DNA of 64,000 bases, taken from positions 310,001-374,000 of the forward strand of contig SADC01001341.1 in NCBI GenBank assembly GCA_004194705.1, read 5' to 3'. Positions 44,955-56,098 of the stretch are shown here, in pieces. The stretch is from Ditylenchus dipsaci (lineage: Eukaryota > Nematoda > Chromadorea > Rhabditida > Anguinidae). The notes below the pieces were generated by a model that was not told the origin of the DNA, did not search any database, and saw nothing but the letters and a program-made list of their open reading frames with translations. Each line of letters starts with the position of its first letter. Positions within the stretch are counted from its first letter, which is position 1. Made by a program: the position numbers and the translations under genes.

Positions 44955-45380
44955 CAGTCGAGTCCGCTAACCCGGCACCCCAAAAAGTTCGTTCCCGCCT
45001 TGGGTCCAACACTTTTTTTAACCCAATTTTCGAAGTATTTTTTTAATTGTGTTTTTACAGTCTGATAGCAAATATCGTGAGGATTCCGATTTTGCCGATC
45101 GTTTTTCAAAAACCTAATATTTTTGGCTCTAAAAGACCAAAACCCGCTAACCCGGCACCATATTTTTAAAAAAGGTGCCGGGTTAGCGGGGTTTTGGTCT
45201 TTTAGAGCCAAAAATATTAGGTTTTTGAAAAACGATCGGCAAAATCGGAATCCTCACGATATTTGCTATCAGACTGTAAAAACACAATTGAAAAAATACT
45301 TCGAAAATTGGGTTAAAAAAAGTGTCGGACCCAAGGCGGGAACGAACTTTTTGGGGTGCCGGGTTAGCGGGACTCGACTG
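44955..45380. mobile_element. TA-type palindromic MITE, copy 2
   Basis: TA (44953-44954, 45381-45382) flanks CAGTCGAGTCCGCTAACC and its inverse. 39575-39600 (GTAAATACAGAATTTCC) serves as an empty site. The shared core AAAAGTTCGTTCCCGCC, GGATTCCGATTTTGCCGATC is present on both arms and the centre repeats CCCGCTAACCCGGCACC. Two overlapping near-identical ORFs read from the arms are artefacts. Confidence 0.85.
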
Positions 45381-45651
45381 TACAGAATTTTCGGCTCTAT
45401 TGTAATATAGCGCCGTCGATTAGCGCCGGTCTGATCTGGTCTTTTCCAATCTCTGCTTGCAACTAAACGAGTGTAATAACCTTAAAAAGCCGAATTTTCG
45501 CAACTAATCGATGAGCTCATTTTTTTTCGGGTCCACCCTGATTGGTCCCGCCGATTGATCCCCGGCCAATTCATCCCCGGCCGAAAAATTTCACGTCATT
45601 TAATTTTTTAGGAGTGTCTGAGACTATTTTTATACAATAAGTTTGCCATAA

Positions 45652-46554
45652 GTAAGAACAAAGGACAAGTCTTGACTGGGAATTTTATTAGTGCACCATG
45701 GCAAGCCGGAGGAACCAGCGACCACAGTCTGGTTACCACAATACAAAGACAAAACTGGTACAATAGATTCTGAAGATGAAGAACTAAATTCTGGCGATTC
45801 CACTTCTTTGGCAACCACAGCATTGGAGCAGCAGAAGGCACCCACATTCAGACCATCCGGGATTTGAGCATCGGCTGGCTTGAGGATTGAGCACGGATCC
45901 ACCACTGGTTTGACTGCGGCTGGCTTAGAGATGGAAGGCTGGTCGTCGCACTTGGCAGAGACAACTGGAGTAGAACGCTGGGCATCCACATTCTTATCAT
46001 CCGGGATTGAGCATCGGCTGACGAGAGGATTGGATTCCTTTGTCCCACTGGTTGCTGAGTCTGAAGGCGATTGCTGAAAGGCAGAAGACTGGTCGCTGAT
46101 TTTCTTAGCTGGCTTGACCACGGCAGGCACCACCAGAGAGACTTGCTTGTTTCACCGGCACAGCGGGAGCGCGAGCTGGAGGCGATGGACGTCATGGAGC
46201 GGAGAGCCTTGGAACTGATTAGACCCCTAGTATGATCACCAGGGCAGAAAGACTGGTATGAGCTTTTACGCCGAATTTAATACTAGTGGAGAAATCTGGA
46301 TCGTCAAGGTCATCGACCAATTCAAGTGATAACCCTGGTCGCTTACGAGTCGGCTTGGCCTTACTCATGAGCTTTGAAATCCGGTCAGGATTAATGACAC
46401 TAGAGAGCAATAGCTGAATAGCTTCCTGTATTTTACTCGCTTGAGCCTGGTATAAAATCTGGTTTTTGTCATGACTATGACTGGTCAAACTTAAGTCACG
46501 ACGGACACTACGAGAACTAACCTTACTGGAGGAAGAACTTGAGCAGCTTGACAT
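45652..46554 (-). CDS. Ser-rich protein, two ORFs, frame unresolved
   Basis: On the minus strand ATG at 46554 opens a frame starting MSSCSSSSSSKVSSRS with a helical middle (QASKIQEAIQLLLSS) and a basic patch (KAKPTRKRPG). A likely donor lies after SIKFG. A second frame (VVPAVVKPAKKISDQ, then Ser/Pro-rich with CSIPDDKNVD and CSILKPADAQ) runs to a stop just past 45652. No splice I tried joins the two without a break near 46130-46200. No family is known. The block 45652-46740 is absent from the matching place near 62272. Confidence 0.4.
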
Positions 46555-46740
46555 CACTAAACCAAAACAAATATATGATCCAGTTTTGTCTGCTCCTGGT
46601 GCAGTTAATTCTGGTTAAGACCAAAGCTAGTTTGAATTCAAATATAATACTGGTTAATTGTCCCTATATTGTGTTCTCTATGAACACTTAATCTGGTTAG
46701 GACAAATGCTGGTTGTTAACGTCCGGGCGAGTCCTTACAC

Positions 46741-46890
46741 ATAAAAGGAGCAGAAAAGCATTTAAATGGGATTACGGGCTGTATTGGGAGGGTAAGGGAA
46801 TAATACAGGGGCCCCTTTTTCGAAATGGTTAGGATCCTCAGAGTGTTAATTCTCTAAGCGTCTAAGGGCACTCAGAAACCCGGGAACTCG
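46741..46890. repeat. Dispersed repeat, inverted copy at 62141-62272
   Basis: Contains GCATTTAAATGGGATTACGG, GGGCCCCTTTTTCG and GTTAATTCTCTAAGCG. A third partial copy lies at 63205-63275. Confidence 0.6.
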
Positions 46891-47119
46891 TGGTAACCAG
46901 GGCATCATGTGTTATTGTTAAAAAAGTAATTCACATATCTTTTTTTCATAAAATTACTTTATTCCTTTTACGCAAGCCAAAATCGTATTTTTGACATTAT
47001 ACACTTAACGAAATCGCCCGTCAAGAGAAAACGACTGACAAAAACAAAATTTCGAAATTCGATCTAGAAAACAAGTTAAAACCATTTCAAATCCTGCGGA
47101 TTTCTTCGGGCCTTTTTTC

Positions 47120-48240
47120 GAAAGAGGTCGGCGCCGGCGCTGGCGCCAAAGCCAAGATTTTTTAAGGAAGGCGTTCGGCGCCGACGCTGGGACCTATTTC
47201 AGAAAGGGTCGGCGCTGGCGCCGACTCTTGGAACAACACTGGTCTAGACCGGTTCAGACCGCCCTGGGCTGAACTGCTCTTCCGCGGTCTGGTCTTTCCC
47301 CACCTCTGGTTGGGAGGCCCAATTTTGTGATACTCGTGCTCCTCATGAAAAAATGGACCAAGGTAAACCGTCGTTACAGTCAGTAATTCCCGTGTTAAAA
47401 GAATAGCGTCAAATTTTGAATTCTCTCAAGGAATTCTTCCTCACTATTGAAAAATTATATATTTGAAAAACTTTTGTCTCCAGAGGAATTCAAAAATTGG
47501 TTTAAATTTGGGCTCATACTGATTTGGTTTGCGAAAAGGCTGAAATATGCCACGAAAAAGATTATTTCTGCCACGAAAAACGACATACCACGAAAAAGCG
47601 GAAATGTGCCACGAAAAAGCTGAAATGTGCCACGAAAAAAATTATTTATGCCTTTTTCTGTCCAAGACCAACCAAATTTAGCAATATTTTGCAAGAATTC
47701 AAATTTTTTAGTCATGAAATAACTTGGATCCCTCAGAATTCCACCCCGGAATGGCCAGAAGCCCCTGAAAGTTGGTTTTTGGGGGTTTACTAAAGGGGAG
47801 TAAACCTTTTGCGATTCCACCCTGAACCACTCAAAACAACATAAACCTGGAATTCTGAGTGATTCAGCCGATCGGATCAGGATTCTGATCCGCTCAATCG
47901 AATTTTCGCAAAAAGTTTACTCCCCCTTTAGTAACCAGGGCATTTTTTTTAAATAGTTAAATACTAAAAGATTTAGAAAAATAAACAAAATAAATAGAAG
48001 ATTAAAAGAAATAAAAGAAATTGCAGCATGAAAATTCAGATAATTTAGCTTAAAATTAAGAATAATTGTCATTTACAATATTCAGCCCTTCAATTTTGAA
48101 AACAGCGCCGCATCCATAGCCGTTCAAAAAACAGCGCCGAGGCCAGCGTCGGGACGAAAATTTTTAGCGCCGGCGCCGACCTAAATTTTTCATTGTCTCC
48201 AGCGCCGGCGCCGAGCGCCGGCGCTGGAACAACACTGGTC
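47120..48240. repeat. GCGCCGGCGC-ended repeat with palindromic insert
   Basis: Blocks of GGCGCCGGCGCTGGCGCC words at 47127-47230 and 48105-48232 both end CTTGGAACAACACTGG or CTGGAACAACACTGG. Between them lies an inverted copy of 59735-60235, with repeated TTTCGTGGCACATTTC units (complement here) and an AAAGGGGAGTAAACC stem. The ORF at 47455-47820 comes from these units. Confidence 0.55.
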
Positions 48241-48279
48241 TAGACTGAATATATATAAAATTTTAGCATAAAGGCTAAA

Positions 48280-48520
48280 AAATCTCTGGTTTGAAAAAAA
48301 AGGTCTAGATCGGATCAGACCGGTCTGGTCTGATCGGTCTGATCTGGTCTTTGCCCATCTCTGCTGCCAACTAGAGTGTAATAGCCTCAGAAAGCCGAAT
48401 TTTCACAACTACTTGATGAGCTCAGATATGTTTTTTTCGGGTCCACCCCGATTGATCCTCGCTGATTGATCCCCGGCCGATTAAAAAATTTCACGTCATT
48501 TCACCAGTAATTTATTTTAA
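48280..48520. repeat. GATCTGGTC / GATCCCCGGCC block
   Basis: A third copy of the block at 39825-40110 and 45420-45600; inverted relative at 62290-62600. A degenerate minisatellite of CCTGAGTTATCC type follows to about 48700. Confidence 0.6.
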
Positions 48521-48931
48521 TGTACGAAAAACAAAAATATAACAGCAATGTTATTGGACATCTGAGGTGAGTAATTCTACCTGAGTTATCCTGGATACTA
48601 CTACCTCAAGAGCGGTTTAACACCGAGGGTACTGGTCACTTCCGTACCCTAACCAGAATACCTAAATTCTTAGACACTACCTGAATACCATCACTTAGAT
48701 ATTGAGCCCCGTATCCAATTAGCGGATTTTCCTTTCATTTTCACTCTTACTCGTACTCTCACTTTCAGTGTACCAATGATTTTTTTCACTCTCATTTTCC
48801 GTGAAAATTTCGAAGGAATTTTTCAGTTTGAACCAAACAAACCACTAAAAAATTCAATTTTTTTTACTTTTTCAGGCTTTAAAACCTGTTCCCTGGACTA
48901 ACTGGGGCATGCTGAAGATGGTTTAATAATA

Positions 48932-49161
48932 CAGTCGACGCTCTTCATTGCGTCATCCCAAAAAGTTCGTTCCCACCTCGGGTCCGACACTTTTTTTAGC
49001 TCAATTTTCGAAGTTTTTTTCACAACTGATTCGTCAGTCTGGTCGGAAATATCGCAAGGATTCCGATTTTGCCGGTCGTTTTTCGGAAATATGATAATTT
49101 TGTCATTTAGACCCGCAACGCGCTGAGGAATTTAAGGCGACGCAATGGAGAGCGTCGACTG
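48932..49161. mobile_element. TA-type MITE, copy 3, internally shortened
   Basis: TA flanks CAGTCGACGCTC and GAGCGTCGACTG (TA at 48930-48931 and 49162-49163). Only one arm of the shared core remains. It is inserted in a decayed foldback of the 5440-5837 family, whose other arm (CCACGTGGACGACCACTTGG) is at about 49350. Confidence 0.78.
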
Positions 49162-49959
49162 TAGTAAAATGCCGTTTTGTAGGATATATATATATATATT
49201 GAGTTTTGGTAAAATCGAGTTTTGGCAAAATCAATTATCTACCAATGCTCAAAAAAACAATTTTACTTTTATCAAACCATTTCCAGGATGCCCGAGTTAT
49301 TCCTGAAAACTGGTTTGGGAACATGAAAAAACGTAAAAAAAGATCTGCTCCACGTGGACGACCACTTGGTTTAGTTGGTGCCAGTGTTTCCAAAAAGCAG
49401 AAGCGGAATTGCACAAGCAGAAGCCTAGCCGACCATAGATGTTAATCGCTCGCTGTACCATTTTTAGGGAAATTTTAGGGGGAAATGCTCGGAAAATAAT
49501 TTGCTTCAGTGTATTGAGATCGACTAGTTGTCTTGATAAACTTGGTCTTTCATCCTGCCAAATAAAATAATGGCACGGAAAAAAATAAAGCGAAAGTTTA
49601 CCACGTAAGCAAAGCACGTTAAAAAAAACTAACAAATGGCGAATGAGGTATCATCCTATTGCCCCAAACGTCCTCTTTTATGTGAAAAAAAAGATCTCGC
49701 CAAGACACGATCAATGAAAAAGATGTGAGCAAAACGAATCCCGGCAAAAATTTGCGCCACCCTGTACATTTTATGTTGTTATGAAATCCGAATAAACTTG
49801 TTGATGTTCGTTAAAATTTTTGTCACCCGGGAGGAAGCTCAAAAAATTTAGCCCCCCCCCCTCTAATTTAGCCTCTGCCTCTAATTTGAAGGAAATACGG
49901 TAATTGTTGATAGTGATAGTGTTCTAACAATTGAGAGTCCTTCACTCTCAGCTATCAAT

Positions 49960-50210
49960 ATAAAGATAAATTAGTGATTTTGACAAAAGTACGACAATGA
50001 GAAAACCGAAAAACCAGTAGAAATTTGATTATACACGTGTTAGAACATTATGCCACGGGACGGAGTTTGCCGTATTTCGGGCGTGGTTTCGGGGTTTTTG
50101 AATTGTTCGGGCGGGTTTTCGGGGCGGGGTTTTTGCCAAAAATCGGCCCGGTCGGGCGGGGCCCCGAACGGGGCCCCGCCCCGTTTCTGTCTCTACTTTT
50201 ACGCCAACGA
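49960..50210. repeat. Partial copy of the 55596-56557 element
   Basis: Inverted relative to 55596-55800. Shared words are TTGACAAAAGTACGACAATG and CGGGGCCCCG-rich sequence ending TTTCTGTCTCTA. Only one end is present. Confidence 0.65.
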
Positions 50211-50570
50211 CAACGACAACGCCGACGACGAACAAAACGACGACGACGACAACGACGACAACGACGACATTTTAAGTAAGAATTTCAACGACAACGCCAA
50301 CGACACACGTTTTCACTTAGCACTTTTTATTTTAAGTCAAATTTCTGGAAACTTTTTTTTTACAATTATTTTTCCAAAGCTCGACTAAAATGCGAAATTT
50401 GTCAACGGATTCAATAAAAAATCGACCCTGCTCTCGCTTTGTCGTTGGCGTTGTCGTTGGATTTTCGTATAAAATCGAGTCGTCGTAGTTGGCGAAAAAA
50501 GGGTTTGCCGGCAAAATATTCCAACGACAACGACGACGACGACGACAACGACAACGTTTATAAATGAGCC
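50211..50570. repeat. AACGAC microsatellite, inverted pair
   Basis: AACGACGACGACAACG-type units at 50205-50310 and 50517-50560, and the complement (GTCGTTGGCGTTGTCG) at 50440-50465. Any coding frame here is low-complexity. From 50570 to 51560 no gene is seen. Confidence 0.6.
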
Positions 50571-51874
50571 ATTAAAAAATGTAGCAAAAAAAGGTAAAAG
50601 TTTGAATCATATTATTTTTCCGAGTTGCTTCATATAATATGCCTTGAATAGTAATGACATAAAATAATGCTAAAATTTGCGCTAAAATTTAAAAATTTAT
50701 ATGCTTCAGTAGAGAAACAAGAAGTAGGCTAAAACTTTTGGTCATAAAATAAGATACTTTCAAGCCAGAATTTTGCAGAAAAAAAAAGTGAAATCTGAAA
50801 GTTCGGCCTCTTTTGAATATTTGGATAAAAGTTCAATGTAGAAATTCTATAATGAAAATATCCGCGGATAAAAATCCGCGGATAAGGATTTTTATATCCG
50901 CATTTCATCCGTAGCAATAATCAAAATATCTGCGGATTTCATCCCTATCCTCGCATTTTTTCCGCTGATCATTGCTACCGGGGCAGGAGAAGAATATGCA
51001 AAAGTTGGGTAGTAAAAATTGGGAAAACAACGAAAGCCAGAGTCAGCTCAACTCTAAAGTTTTTTTTATCGGCGAAACAAATCATAAACTCTGAAATTCA
51101 ACCAATTGCATCAAACACAATTGTAAAGAGAATAAACAGAACTATTTTTAGCTTAAAATACTCTTCGATTTCTCTTTCCACTTCTCATTGATGCCTTCCA
51201 CGTTGCAAGTGACTTCAATTACCAGAAATATTATCTAAAGCAATTCATGAACAAGTCTGGTGCGGCATCAAAATAGGCGGCATTAAAATAAGGATATCAA
51301 AATGGTCGGCATTAAAATGACCGGCATCAAAATGGCAGGTATTAAAATGTCCGCGGCACCAAACGGCGCAACATCAAATGTCACGTACCAGTTGAAATAA
51401 ACCTGTTTATTCAGTTTTTTTAGAACATCTTAACCTCTTCACCTCAATTCAGACAATTAGTTCTTAACCTGGTTAGCGTGATATTTTCAAGATTCAAATT
51501 CTAATGCCATTAACGTCTCACACCCACACTCACATATCGTAGTTGATTGATGTTTTGCAAGCACTTGTTTACTTGAAGTATGAGAGGGGGGGGGGAACGA
51601 GAGGCTTTTCGGTTGTTGGTACATCGCCGCTTGTTGCATTTTTAAATTTTCACGTGAACTTTGTTTAAAATTCTCTTAATTGACGAGGACTCAAGCCGAA
51701 GCTGCCTCACCATGAATAATTAACACAAGTACAGATCACTACTTTTAATTGGTTTCAAAGGCAACATAGAGGACTAGATCAACACTGCAGACCAAAGATT
51801 ATGAATAGTTCAATCGAATTTCAGAAGGCCGGCCATCACCAGCTTCTTCACCTTTTCAAAGATGTCTGACTTCT

Positions 51875-52265
51875 TTAAACGTTGCTGCGCTTCCTTCGGT
51901 TTTTCTTCATTTGATTCAGCCCACCATTGATGACTGGATCGCAGAGAATTTGAGGCACCTCGGGATCTTCAACATTTTTCTTGGTACCATCCTCAGAAAT
52001 ACGAGCGGGGTTAGAGAAATCACGCATCAGCTGGTGCCAAAAAAGCTAAAAAAAACCATACATGTTCAAAGTAGTATAAGGCTATATTCAATAAACTAAC
52101 CGCAATAAATATTTCCGAAGCCTGAGTCTTACTGACCAAAATAGCTTTGCGTTCTTTTGTAAGTTCTGGCGGTCTCGGAGACTTGATCGAATTGAAGAGG
52201 TCCCCGATAATCACTCGAATTAAACGCTCATTTTCCATCTGCAGCTTCACACATTCCTCTTTTAG
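51875..52265 (-). pseudogene. Third F-box-gene relative, F-box missing
   Basis: Exons 52265-52101 (165 nt, the same length as in the two copies) and 52045-51875 encode LKEECVKLQMENERLIRVII, then LVSKTQASEIFIA and LFWHQLMRDFSNPA with DPEVPQIL. Upstream only the last ~22 nt of the F-box exon survive (near 52495-52512), and its donor is lost. After the stop an open frame with SDIFEKVKKLVMAGLLKFD is conserved with copy 2. Likely a 5'-truncated, non-functional copy, although the coding exons remain open. Confidence 0.55.
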
Positions 52266-52269
52266 CTGA

Positions 52270-53490
52270 AGCTTGAAGGTTAGAAGTATTCAACATTTGA
52301 GTTCGAAGTCAACAGGTATATTCTAGTGTTCACTAGTGTTTTTCATAGTTTGAAGGATCAAAGATGGGCATAAGGCTAGTCACATTTGCAAAGTTTTGTT
52401 TTTGATGGAAGTACTCATTCGAATTTTTTAAGAAATTCAGTGTGGCTCATTAATTCGTAAAATACGTATTTTAACGTTATGAAAACGAAACTTTTGATGT
52501 ATGCGAGGTTTCAGGAGGATTGCCAGGATTGCGAATAATTGCAGATACACCCCCCCCCCCGCTTCTTAACTTTTTAAAACGCACGGGCACGCTTTTTTAA
52601 AGTTAAAACTGATCAAACAAAATTTAAAAAGGATGTAGATGAAAACACCTCATAAATTATGTGTTTACCCCCTAAAATTCAATTTTCGGGGAAAATATGT
52701 ACCGTATTTTCTCTAATAATGACCCCCTCTCTAATAATGCCCCCCCTTATTTTTGACTAGGATTTCAGAGTTAGGGCCATTTTTGATTGACAATTTCGTG
52801 ATTTTTGAGGGGTTGAAAAATAATGACCCCGGGGTCATTATTAAAGAAAATACGGTATTTACCCCCCCCCCCCCCCCAAATTATGTGTTTACCCCTCAAA
52901 TTCAAATTTTTTATCCATTAAAGTCCATATTTTGTCGAAGATACGTAGAATTGTGATTTAAAACCGTTTTTTTACAAGATAATATTGAAAGTACACGTAT
53001 CTTCGACAAAATATGGACTCGAAGGAGTGAAAATTTTGAATTTGAGGGGGTAAACACATATTTTAACAACACAATGTGATGAACACGATGATTCCAGTCG
53101 TTTCTACATGGATGATGGATACAGTGCGCGAAATCTGTTCCCAAAGATCACGAGTAGAGCTTGGTAAAAATTTAGCTCAGTACCTACAGGTTTTGGAGTA
53201 GTGCGCTATCATTCTTCGATCAGTCCTAAGCTCATCACTTATCAAAATGAAAAGAGCAATTTACGAAGGATAACCGCTACAAGAGTCGAAGTTTCTTTCG
53301 GGGACCACGGTCTTTGAGCGCAGTGGTGTGACAAAAATTTGAATTGTTGGGGGACACTTCTCTTTGGTCTCTCACTGTACTCTTTGCAGCTATTTCAAAC
53401 GATTCAAAAGAGTCCAATGAGAGACCAAAGAGAAGCGTCCCCACCAATTCAAATTTTTGTCATGCCACTGCGCGCAAAACCCAGGGTTTT
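52270..53490. repeat. Three small inverted repeats, no gene
   Basis: Pairs: TACCGTATTTTCTCTAATAA with its inverse (52700-52860); AAGTCCATATTTTGTCGAAG with its inverse (52920-53022); AAAAATTTGAATTGTTGGGG with its inverse around a GAGACCAAAGAGAAG stem (53330-53470). Poly-C runs lie at 52551 and 52864. The last pair recalls the TTAA family. Confidence 0.55.
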
Positions 53491-53665
53491 TAATGCATGG
53501 CGCAGTGGGAAGTGCTAGTGTTTGTTGCCCCAGCATAGTGTGCAGGTACGACACACTTGGGAGCCTGAATCGGAGAAGATCTTTAGAACCATTACAGTGC
53601 ATCAAATAAATTTCTAGTCACATAAATTGCTCGCTCCCTTTAATTCTGATAAGTTAAAAAATTAC

Positions 53666-54665
53666 CTTTCTTTTTAGCGAAAACCCTATTGGTTGTGAAA
53701 TTTGTAACACTCCGGAAGCGACTGGCGATTTCAGCAATCTTTGGCTTGCCACTAAAGTAACAATAAAATATGTTTGTATGTGATAAAATTTTAAGCACGA
53801 AAATAGCAGCTTACCCCTTCTTCAGTACCCTAAAGCCAGTCAAATTATCAGAAAATGCGAGAAAAAACCAAACCTATTGGCCTCACGGAAGAACTCGGTC
53901 GAATCGATATTCTTCAAAGACAGACAATAGACAGCGTCATCAACAGAACTTTTCTTCAGAGGCCGAGATGACTGAAATCTTTAGATGTAAGATCAATTAA
54001 TCATCAATGTCAACCAGTACCATGTCAGCGACAACAACAGAATCATTCCTGGCTACCAAGTCAAAGTAATGGACGATAAACCGAGATCCAAGCTTCTAAA
54101 AGGTAATAGATTGGTCTAAATATGACACGATAATCTGTTAACCCTAGACAACTTTGCGTCACCACAACCAACATCTACAATAAAGAGTTTCAGTTAACAA
54201 CACCATTCAACATTAGCAAGAAATGAATTTTTACCTGCAACTATGGAACATGGTAGAGTTGAAAGATCATGATTGTGTCAATTGGGTCGGTAGGCCATTT
54301 TACTGTCTGAAATCTAAGAGCTTTAGACAGGGTGCAAAATAAAGAAACGTGCCTGTAATTCAGAACCCTTGTGATAGGCTTCAAAAACCTCACCATCTTC
54401 TGCAAACACTCGCGCTGCTTCTCTTGATGACTTGGTGTACCTTGGTGATAAAACATAAGTAAAAAACTAGCACCTTGAAGTTAAATTACAGTTGTTCGTT
54501 TAAAAACGAAAACGTGAAGTAACCAATCTGATAGCTGCATCAGACAATTTTGGCCCGCTTGAAGTGGACTTTGGTACTTCTGTTTCTTCTGGCATGCCTT
54601 TGAACTTCTTGCGTATTCGTTTCTTCTTCTTTTCGCCATCAGATTTTCGGGTACTCGACCAAAAT
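53666..54665 (-). CDS. rrp-8: rRNA-processing methyltransferase RRP8 (partial)
   Basis: Minus-strand exons 54665-54490, 54440-54353, 54306-54235, 54174-54143, 54095-54021, 53971-53874, 53829-53815 and 53751-53666. The order is a basic Lys-rich tract (KKKKRIRKKFKG), SRFRF-LNEQLYTKSS, WPTDPIDTI, SAM-binding motif I ADVGCGDAKLS, HYFDLVARND, DDAVYCLSLKN, then ANRVLKKGGKPKIAEIASRF. This is RRP8, the nucleolar SAM-dependent enzyme that makes m1A in large-subunit rRNA. Oddities: a GC-AG intron after exon 2, a 15-nt exon 7, and two places (T runs at 54502-54506 and 54262-54264) where one added base restores the frame and all later phases. The start codon and the last C-terminal strand were not found. 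Confidence 0.85.
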
Positions 54666-54769
54666 CTAAAAAGTGCAATCGGTAGAACTCGCGGGAGTAA
54701 AGAAAATGCAAAAAAAAAACAGCTTTGCAAAATATGTTCTCCGAACTGAGTATGAGCCAGTAAAATAGG

Positions 54770-55587
54770 GGAGGGAGGTTAGATAGAGAGGGCCATTTAA
54801 TAGAGATAACTAGAAAGCGCCCATGCGGCAGATGCCGCATTGTCCCAGTTTCTACATGTAAGTTGTTGGAGACCCACGCTGGTGTTTAGGTACCCACGCT
54901 GGTGGGCTTCATTCACGTGTTTCGGGTACCTGCTGGTATGGTTAAAAAAAGGCTATCCGTTGTGGTTTAATAAAGAGGGTCATTTAATGGAGATAATACG
55001 GTAATTAAAACCCGTCCTCACGGATGCCGGCATACACTCCTGTCCATGTGAAAAACAAATTTTAAAAAGTGATCCAATCACAGCTGTACCCGACGGGAAA
55101 CCGTGAATACATCGACAATGCATTTATCGGCAATGAACCATCGATCGATTCATCAAAATAACAAATTCACAACATGGGTTAAAATTAAATACGCCGTAAC
55201 CGATAACCAAAAAAGGTATCCAAAACATCATTTACACCTTTTGTCTCCAAGGCCAATTCTTCACTTTGGATGGCCCTCCAGCAATGCTATCCTCGTTCGA
55301 AATAACTTCCTTAACTGTCGACACTTCTGCTTTTGTCGTTCTAATTAGTGTTGGGTGCGTGCGAGAAAAATCGCGATTTTTTCGCAAAATCGCAATCGCA
55401 AATTATAAAAAAATCGCATCGCAATCTCGCACGCACGCTTTCGAAAAGGCTTTTTCGGTTTTTGATACATCGCCGCTTGTTGCATTCTTTAATTTTCACG
55501 TGAACCATGTTTAAAATTCTTTTAATTGACGAGGACTCAAGCCGGAGCTGCCTCACCATGAATGATTAACGCAAGTACAGATCACTA
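54770..55587. other. Flank; partial duplicate of 51.6-51.75 kb
   Basis: 55440-55587 matches 51600-51750 (TTTTAATTGACGAGGACTCA, CTGCCTCACCATGAAT), the 3' flank of the third F-box relative. The rest shows a GCCGCAT-type short repeat and no gene. Confidence 0.55.
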
Positions 55588-55800
55588 CTTTTAATTAGAG
55601 ACAGAAACGGGGCGGTCCCGTTCGGGGCCCGCCCCGACCGGACCGATTTTTCCCGCCCCAAAAACCCGCTCGAACAATTCAAAAAACCCCGAAACCCCGT
55701 CCCGTGGCATAATGTTCTAACGCGTGTATAATCAAATTTCTACTGGTTTTTCGGTTTTCTCATTGTCGTACTTTTGTCAAAGTCACTAATTTATCCGACT

Positions 55801-55955
55801 GACGTACGACTTGGTACAACAAATGACTCGGTACAACGAGTCGGTACAAGTACGACTCGGTACAAGTATGACTCAGTACACCGACTCGGTACAACGTACG
55901 ACTGGGTACAACGAGTTGGTACAACCTACGACTCGGTACAATGAGTCGGTACAAT
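55801..55955. repeat. GTACAACGAGTCG tandem array
   Basis: Alternating GACTCGGTACAA and CGAGTCGGTACAA units in a tight array inside the hAT element. The repeats are partly self-complementary (GACTCG / CGAGTC). Confidence 0.7.
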
Positions 55956-56009
55956 CTTTTCAAATTTTTATAACAAATTGTATTTTTTGTACCAAATTTA
56001 CTACTTCTA

Positions 56010-56098
56010 CAGTCGAGTCTCGATTTAACGATCACCCTGGGACCGACCCAGGTGATCGTTAAATCGAGAGTGATCGTTAATCGATCGAGACTCGACTG
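56010..56098. mobile_element. Minimal TA-type MITE, copy 4
   Basis: An 89-bp palindrome: CAGTCGAGTCTCGATTTAAC to CGAGACTCGACTG between TA dinucleotides, with the shared core missing. The inner words (GATCGTTAAATCGAGAG) repeat the terminal word. Confidence 0.78.

Noticed and set aside
44909..45410. Two ORFs on opposite strands with the same 60-residue segment
   Set aside because: Both read the two arms of one palindromic MITE. Identity is structural.
49206..49445. Basic 79-codon ORF (KKRKKRSAPRGRP)
   Set aside because: It reads a decayed arm of the tRNA-ended foldback family.
50025..50388. Arg- and Asp-rich ORFs
   Set aside because: Translations of GGGGCC-rich element end and AACGAC microsatellite.
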